This document shows positions 20,961-31,597 of a stretch of 64,000 nt of DNA, in pieces. Below the pieces are notes generated by a model, which was not told where the DNA came from, ran no database searches, and saw only the letters and a list, made by a program, of their open reading frames with translations. Source of the stretch: Nitzschia sp. pyKryTriq1. Taxonomy: Eukaryota; Bacillariophyta; Bacillariophyceae; Bacillariales; Bacillariaceae. The position numbers and the translations under genes were made by a program. The number at the start of each line of letters is the position of its first letter. Position 1 is the first letter of the stretch. The stretch is from positions 1,488,001 to 1,552,000 of the forward strand of contig OY101117.1 in NCBI GenBank assembly GCA_956465555.1, read 5' to 3'.

Positions 20961-22556
20961 CTATCCTTCTTTTTGTTCCTCGGTGGAGGAGTTTTCTATT
21001 CTACTCCACTTGAATCTGAGTTTCTTATCATCAGTCTCGATGATGCCGATGAAGCGGCACCCCTCAACCCAATAGATTTTCCCGATTTTCCCGAGACCTC
21101 CCTGCTTCTGAAGATATCGTATCCTCTCCTTGAGGGTGGCAGGTATAGAATCGCACGACTCGCAAAGGTGAGTCTTCGCCATGTTTTGAGCTGCTTGGTA
21201 TACCCCTCCAAGATAGGAAGGATAATATACAGAAGATTTCCCCCGGTGTCGCAATGGTCGATGTGCACAATGTTTGCATCGTATCCCCACTTGACCAACT
21301 GAGAGCTTTTTCCGGCGCCCTTGTACACTTCCTTGTACATCATCTAATGTCGCTTCGAAAAACTCAAACTGTTGACGAATCAGAGCTTGATACTTTGTCA
21401 GTTCTTGTACGTCGTAACTCGAAGATACAGGGATGCCCTTGGAAGGTTCAACTTTTGTGTCAAGCGTAGCGTAAGCTATTACTTCCGCATGTTTTTGTTG
21501 TTGTGCAAACGATTCAACTACGTGTGGCGGCGGAGGGGGCGAAAAATTTGACATGGCCGCTTGGGGCGGAACGGGTGCCAGCAAATGAATTGGCTGCTGC
21601 GGTGTCATGTGGATATTAGGAGGGACTTGTGGAAAACACATGGGGTCTTCCCATGGGCCAGCTCCTTGGAAGAATGGTGGTATCTGCGGGGAGGAAACAT
21701 TGTAGTGCTGCGGCACATGAGCGGCTGGGGGAATATTCCAGGGTCCCTCAGCACTCCCCTGTTCGTCATTAGGAGCACTTGGTGGCGGAGTCGGATCGCC
21801 ATGTCGAAGTCCAAGAACATCTGAGGCAAGCTGCTCTTCAATTGGTGCATTCCCTTGGGTTGCTTCTTCGTTGCTCTCGTTATCTACTGCCGCTCCTTGC
21901 CCCTTCTCCTCCCCTGTTTCTTCTGTATCTTTTCTTCCCGTGGTGATCTCACCCCCGCCTTCAAAGCTCAGGCATCCCGACATAAGCGTATTTTTCATCT
22001 CGTTAAATGAAGCTTGTGTTGGAAGTGGTGGTGGGGTGTATGAAGAAATACCAGGTTCTGCTCCTGGTTGTGGTGGTGGGTGGGTCGCCGTTGCCGAGCC
22101 AAAATTGATGTTTGGCATGAAGTATGGGTGCCCAAGGAAACCACCAGCCACCGGGGCTGCAAATGAATGCGGTGGTCCCTTGATATCTGACTCCATGGCT
22201 GGCAAGCGTGGGATCTGTGCGCCGAGTGACCCCATAGGGGGGAAAGTACCTTCAGCTCCTAGAGGATACTGATCATCTTCGTCTTCGTGAGCGTTGTTTT
22301 GGATGCTATCGTCTTCATCGTCGTCATCCATAAGTGGCTGTCCATCACCAGGTCTTACGGTATTTGGTTCGAGATCCTCGTCGGTGAGATCGTTTGGAAG
22401 GTCGTCGATGCGTTGCTTTTTGTTGGACGAGGGGTAATCCGTGTCTTCTGGCCCTTGCTGCAGTCCTTCGAAAATGTCATCGAAATCGTCCTTCTCTCGA
22501 TCCGAATCGGTATGTTCCTGGAAATCATCAGCACTAATATCAAGAGAGCGATCCAT
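20961..22556 (-). CDS. Protein with Cys/His-rich 'RCKHCAH...HLCESC' module
   Basis: 531 aa, one exon; the ATG at 22556 ('MDRSLDISADDF') is the first in frame. Residues 1-370 are disordered: Asp/Glu-rich, then Pro/Gln/His-rich. Near 415-475 lies a compact module: 'GRRKKLSVGQVGIRCKHCAH', 'GKSSVYYPSYLGGVYQAAQN', 'MAKTHLCESCDSIP'. The spaced C-x2-C, H and H-x-C-x2-C residues suggest zinc binding. I recall this module as common in diatom proteomes and without a known function, but cannot verify that here. A C-terminal segment ('KIYWVEGCRFIGIIETDD') closes the protein. It is possibly a transcription or chromatin factor, a guess from its composition. Confidence 0.75.
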   Translation of the reverse strand: MDRSLDISADDFQEHTDSDREKDDFDDIFEGLQQGPEDTDYPSSNKKQRIDDLPNDLTDEDLEPNTVRPGDGQPLMDDDDEDDSIQNNAHEDEDDQYPLGAEGTFPPMGSLGAQIPRLPAMESDIKGPPHSFAAPVAGGFLGHPYFMPNINFGSATATHPPPQPGAEPGISSYTPPPLPTQASFNEMKNTLMSGCLSFEGGGEITTGRKDTEETGEEKGQGAAVDNESNEEATQGNAPIEEQLASDVLGLRHGDPTPPPSAPNDEQGSAEGPWNIPPAAHVPQHYNVSSPQIPPFFQGAGPWEDPMCFPQVPPNIHMTPQQPIHLLAPVPPQAAMSNFSPPPPPHVVESFAQQQKHAEVIAYATLDTKVEPSKGIPVSSSYDVQELTKYQALIRQQFEFFEATLDDVQGSVQGRRKKLSVGQVGIRCKHCAHRPLRHRGKSSVYYPSYLGGVYQAAQNMAKTHLCESCDSIPATLKERIRYLQKQGGLGKIGKIYWVEGCRFIGIIETDDKKLRFKWSRIENSSTEEQKEG

Positions 22557-23573
22557 CCTTCGCAAAATTGTTCAGGAAATCAACCTGAATCACGTTGTCA
22601 AAGTGCGGTGACCTCGGACCTCGGTGTTTACACCGAAGAGATGGTTCACCGAAAGCTTGCCAACCGAATTCCAAAGCATATGCTTTCACTGAGTTTTACC
22701 GCTCAATTTCGTTGGCGTTCTTCATCTCACTATGAGTTTGAATTTGATGGTCAACGCTTGCGTCTTAACAGATCTGGGGGTTCTTCTTTCAAAGGAGAGA
22801 ATAATGAGCGTTGTGTGAGAAGAATAAGGAGTTTCGATGCGTTCGATGTTCGATGTTCGATTTCGTGGGGTAGACTACTAGGTGGAAGCGTTCGGTGTGG
22901 CGCGGTAGAGTTGTGCTGGTTCATAGTACACGTACCAGGTACCGTACTTGCACGTTTACGGTGGCAAAAATGAACGGTCAGCGAATAACAGCGCAGATAC
23001 AAGTACCAGGTACAGTAGTACTGTACCTGGTACGAGTACTGTACGAGTATCGGTAGAACAGCGATGAGGCCACATGCTTTATTTATTGACGACGACTCCT
23101 CTTAGCAAGCAAGCCGCCCTGGCTGGCGCGCAGTCATAAGTCATCGATCGAAGGTTCACGTCATTGAGGCATATTTTCAGCAAAATTGAAAATAGCCCTT
23201 TGGTCATCCAATCTGCAGGTATCCCCGTGCGTGAGTTCGCAGGTCGGTGAAGGACGGAAGAGCAACCTGAGAACAACCACTCTACAGTACTACTGGTAGT
23301 AGTAGACCCCTATTCTAGTCGTAGACTACTACTCTACTAGCTATATCGCAAAGCAGCGAAAAAGTGCACTGTCTAATTTAGTTGCTACCTTGACGGTTGA
23401 GAGCAATTAATCTCTCTCTAGAGAGAGGAAAATTATTCAACGAGCTCTACTAGTAGTAGCAATCGAACACTACTACAGTACGGTAAGGTACTCCTGGAGT
23501 AGAGCGGAGATCTTTGAAGAATCAGTCGACCAAGATCCAAGAAGAGCAAAACAATCTTCCCTTACCCCCTTTC
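22557..23573. other. GTAC- and ACT/AGT-repeat-rich spacer
   Basis: No supported gene. It holds a GTAC cluster at 22924-23053 (11 GTAC in about 130 nt), a copy of the 14-nt motif GACGACGACTCCTC at 23088-23101, ACT/AGT-rich stretches at about 23281-23340 and 23450-23480, a 38-nt unit at 23346-23383 that recurs at 40493-40530, and the inverted repeat CTCTCTCTAGAGAGAG near 23412. Confidence 0.55.
23346..23383 (+). repeat. 38-nt dispersed repeat, copy A
   Basis: Begins 'TCGCAAAGCAGCGAAAAAGT'. It matches 40493-40530 with three substitutions in the first 33 nt and a one-base indel. Both copies are flanked by ACT/AGT trinucleotide tracts, so the two spacers probably carry remnants of one element. 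Confidence 0.65.
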
Positions 23574-26500
23574 CTAATCGATAGCATGTCTTCCCATAAG
23601 ACTAAGCATTTTGTACCTCTCGTACGTATTCGAAGCTGGCGCAAGATTGTCAAGCATTGCACGGCAAACAAGATCGGCTTGAATTGCGATTCTCCGCACA
23701 AAGGCCGGGGTGTCATCGATATGAACCATGTTGATGCCAACACAATGGACCAACGTCTGATGTAGTCCTTCCGGAAGACCTTTTCGAAGTCGCACAGTGA
23801 CTCTGGCAAAAATAGGTTTCGGCATGATGGTAACGTGGATGGTCACGAAGTTGAAGTGCCCGCTCACCACGGATTCCGTCGGTTCGAGAGGATTCACTTC
23901 TTCGCCATCTGCGCGCAAAACTCCATCGTAACCTGTGTCGTGAAATACGATTAGGACGATATCGTTGCCAATGTGACGTTTTCGGTTGTTCACCCCCGGC
24001 GGCATGAGGCTCGGGACGTGGTATACAACAATTGTCCTTGCTGCTTGTAGGTTCGATCCGTCTGATGTCTTGTCAACCCATACTCTGGCAAAATGACCGT
24101 CTGACTCAAACGATGAGACGTCGAGTCCGCCAGAGAAAAATCGGAGGTTCTTTGTGAGGACCATACTTCCGAGACCAGCTGCAAACTTGTGAAATGCTGG
24201 GGAGCAATGTTGATTCGACAAGAGTTCTGTCTCAGAGTCAGTTCTGCTGGATCCAATTCCGCTCGGACCAGCATACAAAAGACCGATCTTGTGCGTGTTG
24301 CATGGGATCGTCCGATCGAGTACAGTTATTGAACGATCAGTCTTCTGTCCTGGTCTAAGTTGCTTGAGAAAAGGCCGTGTGGTTCGCTGTTTTGATGTGT
24401 GATCCGACTGGAAACTTTTCGAAAAGTGAGAAAACCCCAGCTTCTGTATGCCTTGAAGTACCACGTTCGCACTTGCTCCGTCCCCCAGACTGCGGATAAG
24501 CCACTCTTCAATGTTCTCGGACGACACTTCCCGAATTTCAGTAGTGAAGATATGGTTGTCCTGGCCTCGATCCATGTCAGCATCATCGACATTCAGTGGC
24601 GTGCCCTCTGCTTCGGGTGGTTCCACCTGAATGTCGGAGACGGATGGTGACATCAGAACATCGAATCTTGCGATTAGAGATTCGTAGTCCTGTTGCACCT
24701 TATCATCGCTGAAACCCGGTGAAAGCTTTGGGGGTAATTTCAAGTGGTATGTGGGGTCTGAGCCTACGATATCACGTTGAGCCCAGAGAGATGAAGCACC
24801 GTGCGGATCTTGAAGTGACACTCCGGAGGGTAGTCGATAAATTCTCCTTGTCCGCCTACTCGGGCTTCGAATCACCACTTCCACCCAGCCACGAAACGAT
24901 GATTTTGATGATCCTATACGTAAAGTCAATAGATCGCAATCTTCATCATACCAGTTCGAGATCATTTTCTTCCCCGAATCTTCCAAAGATTCGACTTCGA
25001 ATTTTTCCATACGATCAATTTCGATAGCAAGATCATCAAGAAGATCGAAGCCTTCCTTCGACTCCGCTTGTTCAAATGACTCAGTGGATAGCTCTGAATA
25101 CTCAGAAAAGTATAGGCGTTGATCACAGATCTCCCTAACAAACTGAGGTAAGAACTTTGTTGAAATGACAACTTCTTTCCATGGTGAGGCATGGCTATCT
25201 TCCGGCTCTTGAACCTGTGAAGAATTCTGTAGGTACCTTTCCTTGAGTAGCATCACACCGGTGACCGGTAGAACTTCTATGATTGTAGCAAGGCATCGAA
25301 GGGCGAAATGAAATCCCGGAGTGGAATGATGGAAATAGTTTGTGCCAGTCATGGCGACGCAGATATCAAACAGCTTGGTCACGTCGTTTGTGGGAATCAC
25401 TGTGGCATTCCCGGCCAAGATTTCCCGTGCAAGATCAAGAAATACAAGGTTTTCTTCCTTTGTGACTTCTTGTTTGGCGATGGTGGATCTACCCTCGGGA
25501 ATCAGAATTTGCTTGCCGAGAATAACGACTAGGCATGAAAATGCAGACGCGAGCAATGTACGTCCTTCATTCAGTTGCGAAAGGGTAGGCAAGGTCACAA
25601 GAATTGACCGAGATATTATCGTACGCTCAACAACATGCCTATCTTGGTCAAAAGAGCTCAACAGACACGTAAATAGGAGTTCCAGCTCTTGTGCGTCCGC
25701 ACTGGACGGTGAATTTTCGTAGACGGTAGCTTTCAATTCAGTCAATCGACACTCCATAAAAGCACCAAGCGCTCGGCCGGCGAATGCAGCTTCGTTTACG
25801 TCCCTCTTCTTGGAGCTGCAAGACGAGAGAAATTGCAATCGTGCAACCTTGTCCCCGCTGGATGCGCCCGACAGCCAAAGGCATGCAAGGGAATGGTAGC
25901 ATACCACTATCTCGAACTGCAGGAGTTCCATCACTTCACGGTCGATCGTTTCCGACTCGGCCGACCTAGCAGCAACTATGTGGGCCACCAGAGAAATCAC
26001 GATTTCCTCGAAACTGTCACGACACGAGATTCTTGCATGCGGGACTGTCGACAAGGATCCTTGCACTTCATTATTCTTCAAAGGAGTGGACGATCGACCT
26101 CCAGGCCGTCGGAAGCTCCCCAATTTAGTCTTGATCTCGTCCGGGACATCGCCTAGGGATCCTTTCCAATCAAAGAGAATTATCCTTCCTTCCTGGCAGC
26201 TCAGCCGAATGCGGGCTAAAACCATAATGGTGTACAGAGAGGCAGTCGTTGATGCAGCCGTCCACTTTTGGATTCGTTGATCACCATGAATCGTCTTAAG
26301 AATCCTACAGAAGGACGCCATCAAGACGGGAATGATCCAATTCTCAACAGGTGCACGACCACAGACTTCCTCTAAACAGTGCTCAAGCTCTCTGATTGTC
26401 TCGAGACGAATAGAGGCATGGCTATGGAAACCTTGATGATTTGTATTCGTATCGCCTGATGCACATTCGGTGGGCTCGCTCGTAGCCAAAGATTCGAGCA

Positions 26501-29171
26501 ATCCTAAGAAAGAGACTTTTCGGTCACGTCCGACAGACGCATTGCGCACAAAAGCTCCAGTCAACCTGACAAGATGAATGTTGAGCGCCACAGAATTGTT
26601 GGACCTAGGTAAAAACTTTGGATCATGATGATCCTCTGACGAGCTCCCCTCGCGCTGCACTACGATTAGAGCCTTCAGACTCGCATCCACAACGTCAATC
26701 ATAGCTTTCATGATCTGCGCATGGTAGTCGCTGGCATCAGCCAATCCTCCCGGAAACGTGGGTACACTAGACGCTCGTATGCGACCATCGTTACTCTGGT
26801 CATCGCTGGACTGAAGAATTTGACATGAGCTATTCTCAAGGGCAACAAGGGCTGCTAGTCGAACACTGGGAGAAAACACACAACGACCATCAACCTGAAC
26901 GCGGAAGAATTCACTCAGTATTTCGGATGCAGTGGCAGACCAGTCACATAGTCGAAATGGAAACAGGCCAAATTTCACCCAAGCACGAGAGACCGACAAA
27001 CCAAGGAGTTCGCCGTCCGTTGGATCGATAACTGGAATGACCTTTCTCAAGATAAACTTGTAGAGCCTTCTCTGACTTTCGTACACAACGATTGAATGGA
27101 AGGGGTTGCCATCGTCTCTCGTGAATGTATCTAGCAGAGCTCCAATGCGAAGAATCAGTGATTGAGCCTCAATGTTCGACCGTCTGAGTACTCTTTTGAT
27201 GCCTTGAGAAAATCTGGTCGGCTCTGAAGGAACATCCTCCAAGGACTTCGCTATCATTTCATAATCAAACCACGGAAGGAAAGCTTCTTCCAGAGCAAGC
27301 AGAAATAAATCCCATTCCACTGTGCTGATGAGCTCGCCGCCCCCAGAAATCTGCTGGTTGCAAAAATTGCCGATAGCCACGACGGTGTCGAGGGCTAGAG
27401 AAAGTAAATCCAGAGTCGACTTTGATTCAAATGTGCCGTCTTGTATTCGTATGTGAAGGATTTCATGTATCGATGCTGCAAGTTCACGGATCGTGCGCAG
27501 ATGTGCTGGCATCTGATTTCGTAGATGAGTTGGAATATTGACATGCCGACGTGCCTTCCACATTGCAGCACTTAGCACCCGCAAAGCAGTGCCACTTGCA
27601 AGACAATCGAGCTTTTCTTGTGTCCCCCACTGTTCCTTTGAAAATAAACGACAAGTATCGGAGCGTGGATTCGAGATCGCAATAACATCAAGGAGGGCTT
27701 TCAAAGGTGCAGCGCAAGAAGTACTACCGGACAGCGCAATCAGCAACTCCCAAGTGTCTGCGAAGCACGAATCGATCTGATTCAAGAATTGTTCCCGTTC
27801 TGTAGAGGGGAATAGAAGTCCTTGTGTAGAGCCATAATCTTCCTGCGCCAACAACGATACTTTGACGAGTCGCGCTCGGACGTGTATATAGCATGTTGAC
27901 ACAACCAAATCATGTTCTGCATCATGATGAATCAAAAAACGGCTTCCCATGGCAGCCAGCCCACTAATTGCCTCGGCTGAAGAAGACAAGGCAGTCAAGG
28001 ATGCGTCGGTCACTGGTAAGGCGGAGTCGCCCGAGGCTAGTAATTTCTCATCCAACACAGAATCCAGACTGCAAAAGCCAACTCTGGCAATCTGTAGCAA
28101 TAGTCTTATGACAACGGGAACTATACTGGAAGGAATTGGTCTCCACCCTGTGGATATCAAGTCGACAATTGCTCTCGCCACGGCAAGCACATACCACTGA
28201 TCGCTATCAGAAGGTGTCCCAGAAGAATCAAGACCAGTCTGTGCCTCCTCATCTTTGGATTGCTGAATTTCAGACGAAGAATCAACAGCTAAACTCAACC
28301 AGAACAAAATCATCCTTCCAACCAGCTCATGAGCTCCAAGAATTGTCCACTGCCGGACAATGGTGTCACTGCTACCTGATGGCCGTTGATCTTCCAACTT
28401 TCCTAGGTCCGAGCCCTCAAAACAAAGCGCCAGTACCAAATGTCGTTGCGCAATGGCGATCCGCATCCTCCTCTGATCCCAGACATTCCTCGAGCCCTTC
28501 TCCTGACTTGTATTGCCCGGTATAAACTTCAAGAGGGAATCGGCATGCCGTAGCAAGGCAGCCGGTAATACTTCAGGTATCCGTGGGTATGGGACTGGCT
28601 CGTCGTTCAGCTCATCACACACGCTCTCCATCTGTAACGTACTGGTTGCGGGGTCGGTGATGGGAGAATAGGATCGCCAATCTCCTCCCCCCTGCTGCAT
28701 AACATGTTCCGGCGGGTCGACTGTCGATGATTGCAGGGTCGACTGGTCTCCATCGCTAGTAGTTCGACTCAGGTAGAAGCGTCGAAGCCGCTTTCGTTGA
28801 GCATACCACGCTGGTCCCACACAAACACAGGCCAGAGCAGCAGCAGCGAGCAAAGCTTCTTCCGTAATGGACCAGTGCAGGGCTTCCTCCTCGGACTCTT
28901 GAGCGTCTGCTGGTAACGAAGATAATGGCGATGGTGATAATTCCTCCTGACAAGATGAAGAAGGCAAGAATCGCAGTGCCGCACCTTGAATCGCCAAAAA
29001 GGCTTCCGAAGGATCATAGGCATTGACTTTCTCCTTCAGAAGTGCACGATGGAGATTTTGTAACCGTTCCAATACATATGTGGAATCACGACAATTCCAC
29101 AGTTCGTCACAGATTCCTGGAACCGAAGAAGATATTGATGATGGGTCCTGGGATAATAAAGAAGCGCTCAT
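23574..29171 (-). CDS. TSC2: Tuberin (TSC2) orthologue with Rap/Rheb-GAP domain
   Basis: 1865 aa in a single exon, close to human tuberin (about 1800 aa). Most of the protein is helical, HEAT-like sequence; one hydrophobic stretch ('EALLAAAALACVCVGPAW') is near 105. The C-terminal GAP domain (about 1610-1840) is clear: 'LDRTIPCNTHKIGLLYAG', 'FAAGLGSMVLTKNLRFFSGG', 'RKRHIGNDIVLIVFHDTGYD', which contains the catalytic Asn, then 'VSGHFNFVTIHV'. Upstream, 'GWVEVVIRSPSRRTRRIYRL' fits the conserved segment before the GAP domain. In known systems TSC2 acts with TSC1 to switch off Rheb and restrain TORC1. Plants lack it. TSC1 and Rheb are not in this window, so pathway function is inferred. Confidence 0.88.
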   Translation of the reverse strand: MSASLLSQDPSSISSSVPGICDELWNCRDSTYVLERLQNLHRALLKEKVNAYDPSEAFLAIQGAALRFLPSSSCQEELSPSPLSSLPADAQESEEEALHWSITEEALLAAAALACVCVGPAWYAQRKRLRRFYLSRTTSDGDQSTLQSSTVDPPEHVMQQGGGDWRSYSPITDPATSTLQMESVCDELNDEPVPYPRIPEVLPAALLRHADSLLKFIPGNTSQEKGSRNVWDQRRMRIAIAQRHLVLALCFEGSDLGKLEDQRPSGSSDTIVRQWTILGAHELVGRMILFWLSLAVDSSSEIQQSKDEEAQTGLDSSGTPSDSDQWYVLAVARAIVDLISTGWRPIPSSIVPVVIRLLLQIARVGFCSLDSVLDEKLLASGDSALPVTDASLTALSSSAEAISGLAAMGSRFLIHHDAEHDLVVSTCYIHVRARLVKVSLLAQEDYGSTQGLLFPSTEREQFLNQIDSCFADTWELLIALSGSTSCAAPLKALLDVIAISNPRSDTCRLFSKEQWGTQEKLDCLASGTALRVLSAAMWKARRHVNIPTHLRNQMPAHLRTIRELAASIHEILHIRIQDGTFESKSTLDLLSLALDTVVAIGNFCNQQISGGGELISTVEWDLFLLALEEAFLPWFDYEMIAKSLEDVPSEPTRFSQGIKRVLRRSNIEAQSLILRIGALLDTFTRDDGNPFHSIVVYESQRRLYKFILRKVIPVIDPTDGELLGLSVSRAWVKFGLFPFRLCDWSATASEILSEFFRVQVDGRCVFSPSVRLAALVALENSSCQILQSSDDQSNDGRIRASSVPTFPGGLADASDYHAQIMKAMIDVVDASLKALIVVQREGSSSEDHHDPKFLPRSNNSVALNIHLVRLTGAFVRNASVGRDRKVSFLGLLESLATSEPTECASGDTNTNHQGFHSHASIRLETIRELEHCLEEVCGRAPVENWIIPVLMASFCRILKTIHGDQRIQKWTAASTTASLYTIMVLARIRLSCQEGRIILFDWKGSLGDVPDEIKTKLGSFRRPGGRSSTPLKNNEVQGSLSTVPHARISCRDSFEEIVISLVAHIVAARSAESETIDREVMELLQFEIVVCYHSLACLWLSGASSGDKVARLQFLSSCSSKKRDVNEAAFAGRALGAFMECRLTELKATVYENSPSSADAQELELLFTCLLSSFDQDRHVVERTIISRSILVTLPTLSQLNEGRTLLASAFSCLVVILGKQILIPEGRSTIAKQEVTKEENLVFLDLAREILAGNATVIPTNDVTKLFDICVAMTGTNYFHHSTPGFHFALRCLATIIEVLPVTGVMLLKERYLQNSSQVQEPEDSHASPWKEVVISTKFLPQFVREICDQRLYFSEYSELSTESFEQAESKEGFDLLDDLAIEIDRMEKFEVESLEDSGKKMISNWYDEDCDLLTLRIGSSKSSFRGWVEVVIRSPSRRTRRIYRLPSGVSLQDPHGASSLWAQRDIVGSDPTYHLKLPPKLSPGFSDDKVQQDYESLIARFDVLMSPSVSDIQVEPPEAEGTPLNVDDADMDRGQDNHIFTTEIREVSSENIEEWLIRSLGDGASANVVLQGIQKLGFSHFSKSFQSDHTSKQRTTRPFLKQLRPGQKTDRSITVLDRTIPCNTHKIGLLYAGPSGIGSSRTDSETELLSNQHCSPAFHKFAAGLGSMVLTKNLRFFSGGLDVSSFESDGHFARVWVDKTSDGSNLQAARTIVVYHVPSLMPPGVNNRKRHIGNDIVLIVFHDTGYDGVLRADGEEVNPLEPTESVVSGHFNFVTIHVTIMPKPIFARVTVRLRKGLPEGLHQTLVHCVGINMVHIDDTPAFVRRIAIQADLVCRAMLDNLAPASNTYERYKMLSLMGRHAID

Positions 29172-29957
29172 CGTGCGGGGCTTCGTTTGTGGGTCTTGAC
29201 TTTGTTGATTGGCTCATTTGGCTCATGCGAGCAATATGAATCAGAACGATGACGATTCTTGTTTCATTGGCGAGAGAGAGAGAGAGAGAGAGATACGACC
29301 AGGAAATATCATGCGTCTCGGATATTGCTGCAGGATCTCTCCCAGCATCGTTGTTTTAGTTGGTAGTTGGTCGTCCTCTTGCAACTAGCAACTTGTGCAA
29401 CAACGACAGCTGTTGCATGCATCATGCATGACATGCGGCAGCGCAGGCGGCATGATGTCCGTCGTCTGTCATGCGTCATGCTTCGAGGGCCGCGTGAAAA
29501 CCTACGGTACCGCGGTACGAAGTACTCGTACTGTACCTGGTGTACAGTTCGCAGTTCGTACAAGTACGTACCAGGTACACGACATCTTCGATGATTAATT
29601 CATTCTTCTTCATCTGGAAGCAAGCGGGCGACGGACAGAAAATTTGGCGCGTACTTGTGCCAACGTACTTGTACACACCGGTACGAACGGTACAGTACAG
29701 TGAGTAGAAAATAAGAATGTGGCGCGACAAAATGGTGATCTACTACTAGCAGCCCCACAGTACAAGTACTGAACATGCATTTTGGAGGGGGAGAGTTGAC
29801 AGTTGACAGCTCGTCGCATAGGCACACATGGATGTCAAGGATTATTGATTGGACGTCAACTAAAGCAACAAATGCAAGACTAATACAGTTGTACATACCT
29901 TGCCTCCTTTCATCCGATCCCTGGCAGTAGTGTATTGATTCTCCCAGGCCAAATATC
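29172..29957. promoter_or_regulatory. Divergent TSC2 / GRAM-VASt 2 spacer
   Basis: No supported gene. From the TSC2 side: a GA dinucleotide microsatellite at 29272-29293, a CATGC-rich stretch at about 29413-29480, and GTAC clusters at about 29505-29580 and 29660-29702. It contains the promoters of both genes. A minus-strand frame running from here into the next gene overlaps its first exon and is rejected. Confidence 0.5.
29272..29293. repeat. GA dinucleotide microsatellite
   Basis: About eleven GA units, 100 nt upstream of the TSC2 start codon, where GAGA-type or Y-patch promoter elements could lie. Confidence 0.85.
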
Positions 29958-31568
29958 ATGAGCACAACAGGTGTTCCAAGCATCGCAGCTTCATCGTCCG
30001 CACCCAGCAGCAAAGCTTCTTGGGCGAAATGGGTGTCGACACCGCCGAACAACAGCCAACAGGGAGAGTTAAATAATGCGGCTGGATCCCACACCAACCT
30101 TAGAGCAATTGAAAAGATCGTCGGTTTTGTGGAAGAACAGGTAAGACAGTTCGTACACAATCTTCATGACTAGCTCCGCAATGTCGTCGTCTCACGACCT
30201 AGCTGCCAATTATTTTTACCATTTCTGCAACAACAGTATGAATGTGTATATAGCAACTTTGGTGGAACACTCTACACGGGTCCGCTGGCCGTCGTCTGGT
30301 TGGGAAGAATTTTCTTTTTTGAATGGACGGTTGTCATCAAATGGGAAGATGTCGTGCAGGTGCAAAAGCGGAGCGACGGAATCTCGTTTATCGTACGCTA
30401 TCCCAAGCCTTCTAGCTACGATTTTGTTAAACTCTTTAACGCGGAAAAAGCTTGGGCCAGTTTGGTGTCGTTGCATAATGATTCCATTATAGACAAACCA
30501 AAGAGAGAGCCGACGCCGCGGCAAGTGACTCGGAGCTTGCGAAGAATGAGTTCCGATCCTTCACGAATGTCGTTTGTATTCGATAATGGCGACGGACGGC
30601 CGATGCTTGGGGAGGATGACAGTGGTTCCAATCGGGGAACCGCCCTACGAAAGAAACGAGAGATCGCCCTCTTGTCGCGATCTGTCTCGGTGCCAATTGA
30701 AGAGGACATGAATATAGTGGAAGAACCTATCAGTCGAGAGTCATTCGAAACAGAATCTACTACACCGTTGTCGCAGAAAAATGTCAAACGGTCGGTGGAG
30801 CAGCAATGGTCATCCGTAGTGGAAGAGTCTGTGGCGTATGCCGAGAAGGCGGTGGAGAAACATGAGTTGCCATGCAGTCTCGAGTCCTTCTTTGAGCTAT
30901 TTGTTGCAGACAACGCGAAGTATTCCGTACCCATATTCATGAAAGAAAGCGGCGACGAAGAAATACAGTGCAGTCCATGGAAGACTGACGAGGACGGCGT
31001 TACGAAATCCCGAACCATCGAGTATACCCATCCGATCAATGCACCAATGGCCCCTCCTATGGCCAGAGCACGAAAAGAGCAAAGTTACCAAACATTCGGG
31101 ACGAACGGCATGATACTGGAGACTAAGACCTACGTCGCGGATGTTCCGATGACTGACTGTTTCTACGTCGCGGATCAGATACTAGTGGAGCCCGTGGATG
31201 CTAGCAAAGTGGTTGTCACCATGTCATTTGGTTTGGAGTTTGTCAAATCAACCATGTTCAGAGCTATCATTGTGCGTACTACCAAGGGCGAGTTTGTAAG
31301 CTTTATGCAAAGACTGACGCACTTCATGTCCACGAGCCTCGGACAAGCAGCTAGTGCTGCTCCCTTTCTCCCAGCCGCTCCAACGCCTGAGCCACAGCCG
31401 GCATTTTCAGGAATGCTCCCAATCGTGATGTCCAGTCTCTTATGTATCATATTTCTCCTCCAACTCTGGATCATCATGGACTTACGAACTATGAAATCCA
31501 CTTTGGACCAGCTCCAGATCAAGCAGACAGAATGCCCGGCAATTTTTGGATTGGGAGGACTCGCATGA
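29958..31568 (+). CDS. GRAM-VASt membrane protein 2 (Aster/Lam-like)
   Basis: Exon 1 is 29958-30140, intron 30141-30236 (96 nt, GTAAGA...CAG), exon 2 is 30237-31568; 504 aa. Splicing rebuilds the GRAM domain across the junction: 'EEQ' then 'YECVYSNFGGTLYTGPLAVV' and 'WLGRIFFFEWTVVIKWEDVV'. A Ser-rich linker follows. The VASt domain (about 273-423) has 'LESFFELFVADNAKYSVPIF', 'VPMTDCFYVADQILVEPV' and 'KSTMFRAIIVRTT'. Then come a membrane segment ('IVMSSLLCIIFLLQLWIIM', about 455-475) and a short coiled tail. The layout matches the gene at 15077-16878, including an intron after a GAG/CAG codon, but the intron sits in the GRAM domain rather than before VASt. It probably has the same ER contact-site role; this is inferred. 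Confidence 0.85.
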
Positions 31569-31597
31569 TGATTGGATGCTGTACCGGTATAATCCCC

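Noticed and set aside
29600-30160. 186-aa minus-strand frame overlapping the first exon of GRAM-VASt 2
   Set aside because: It overlaps a well-supported splice model on the plus strand and shows no recognisable domain.
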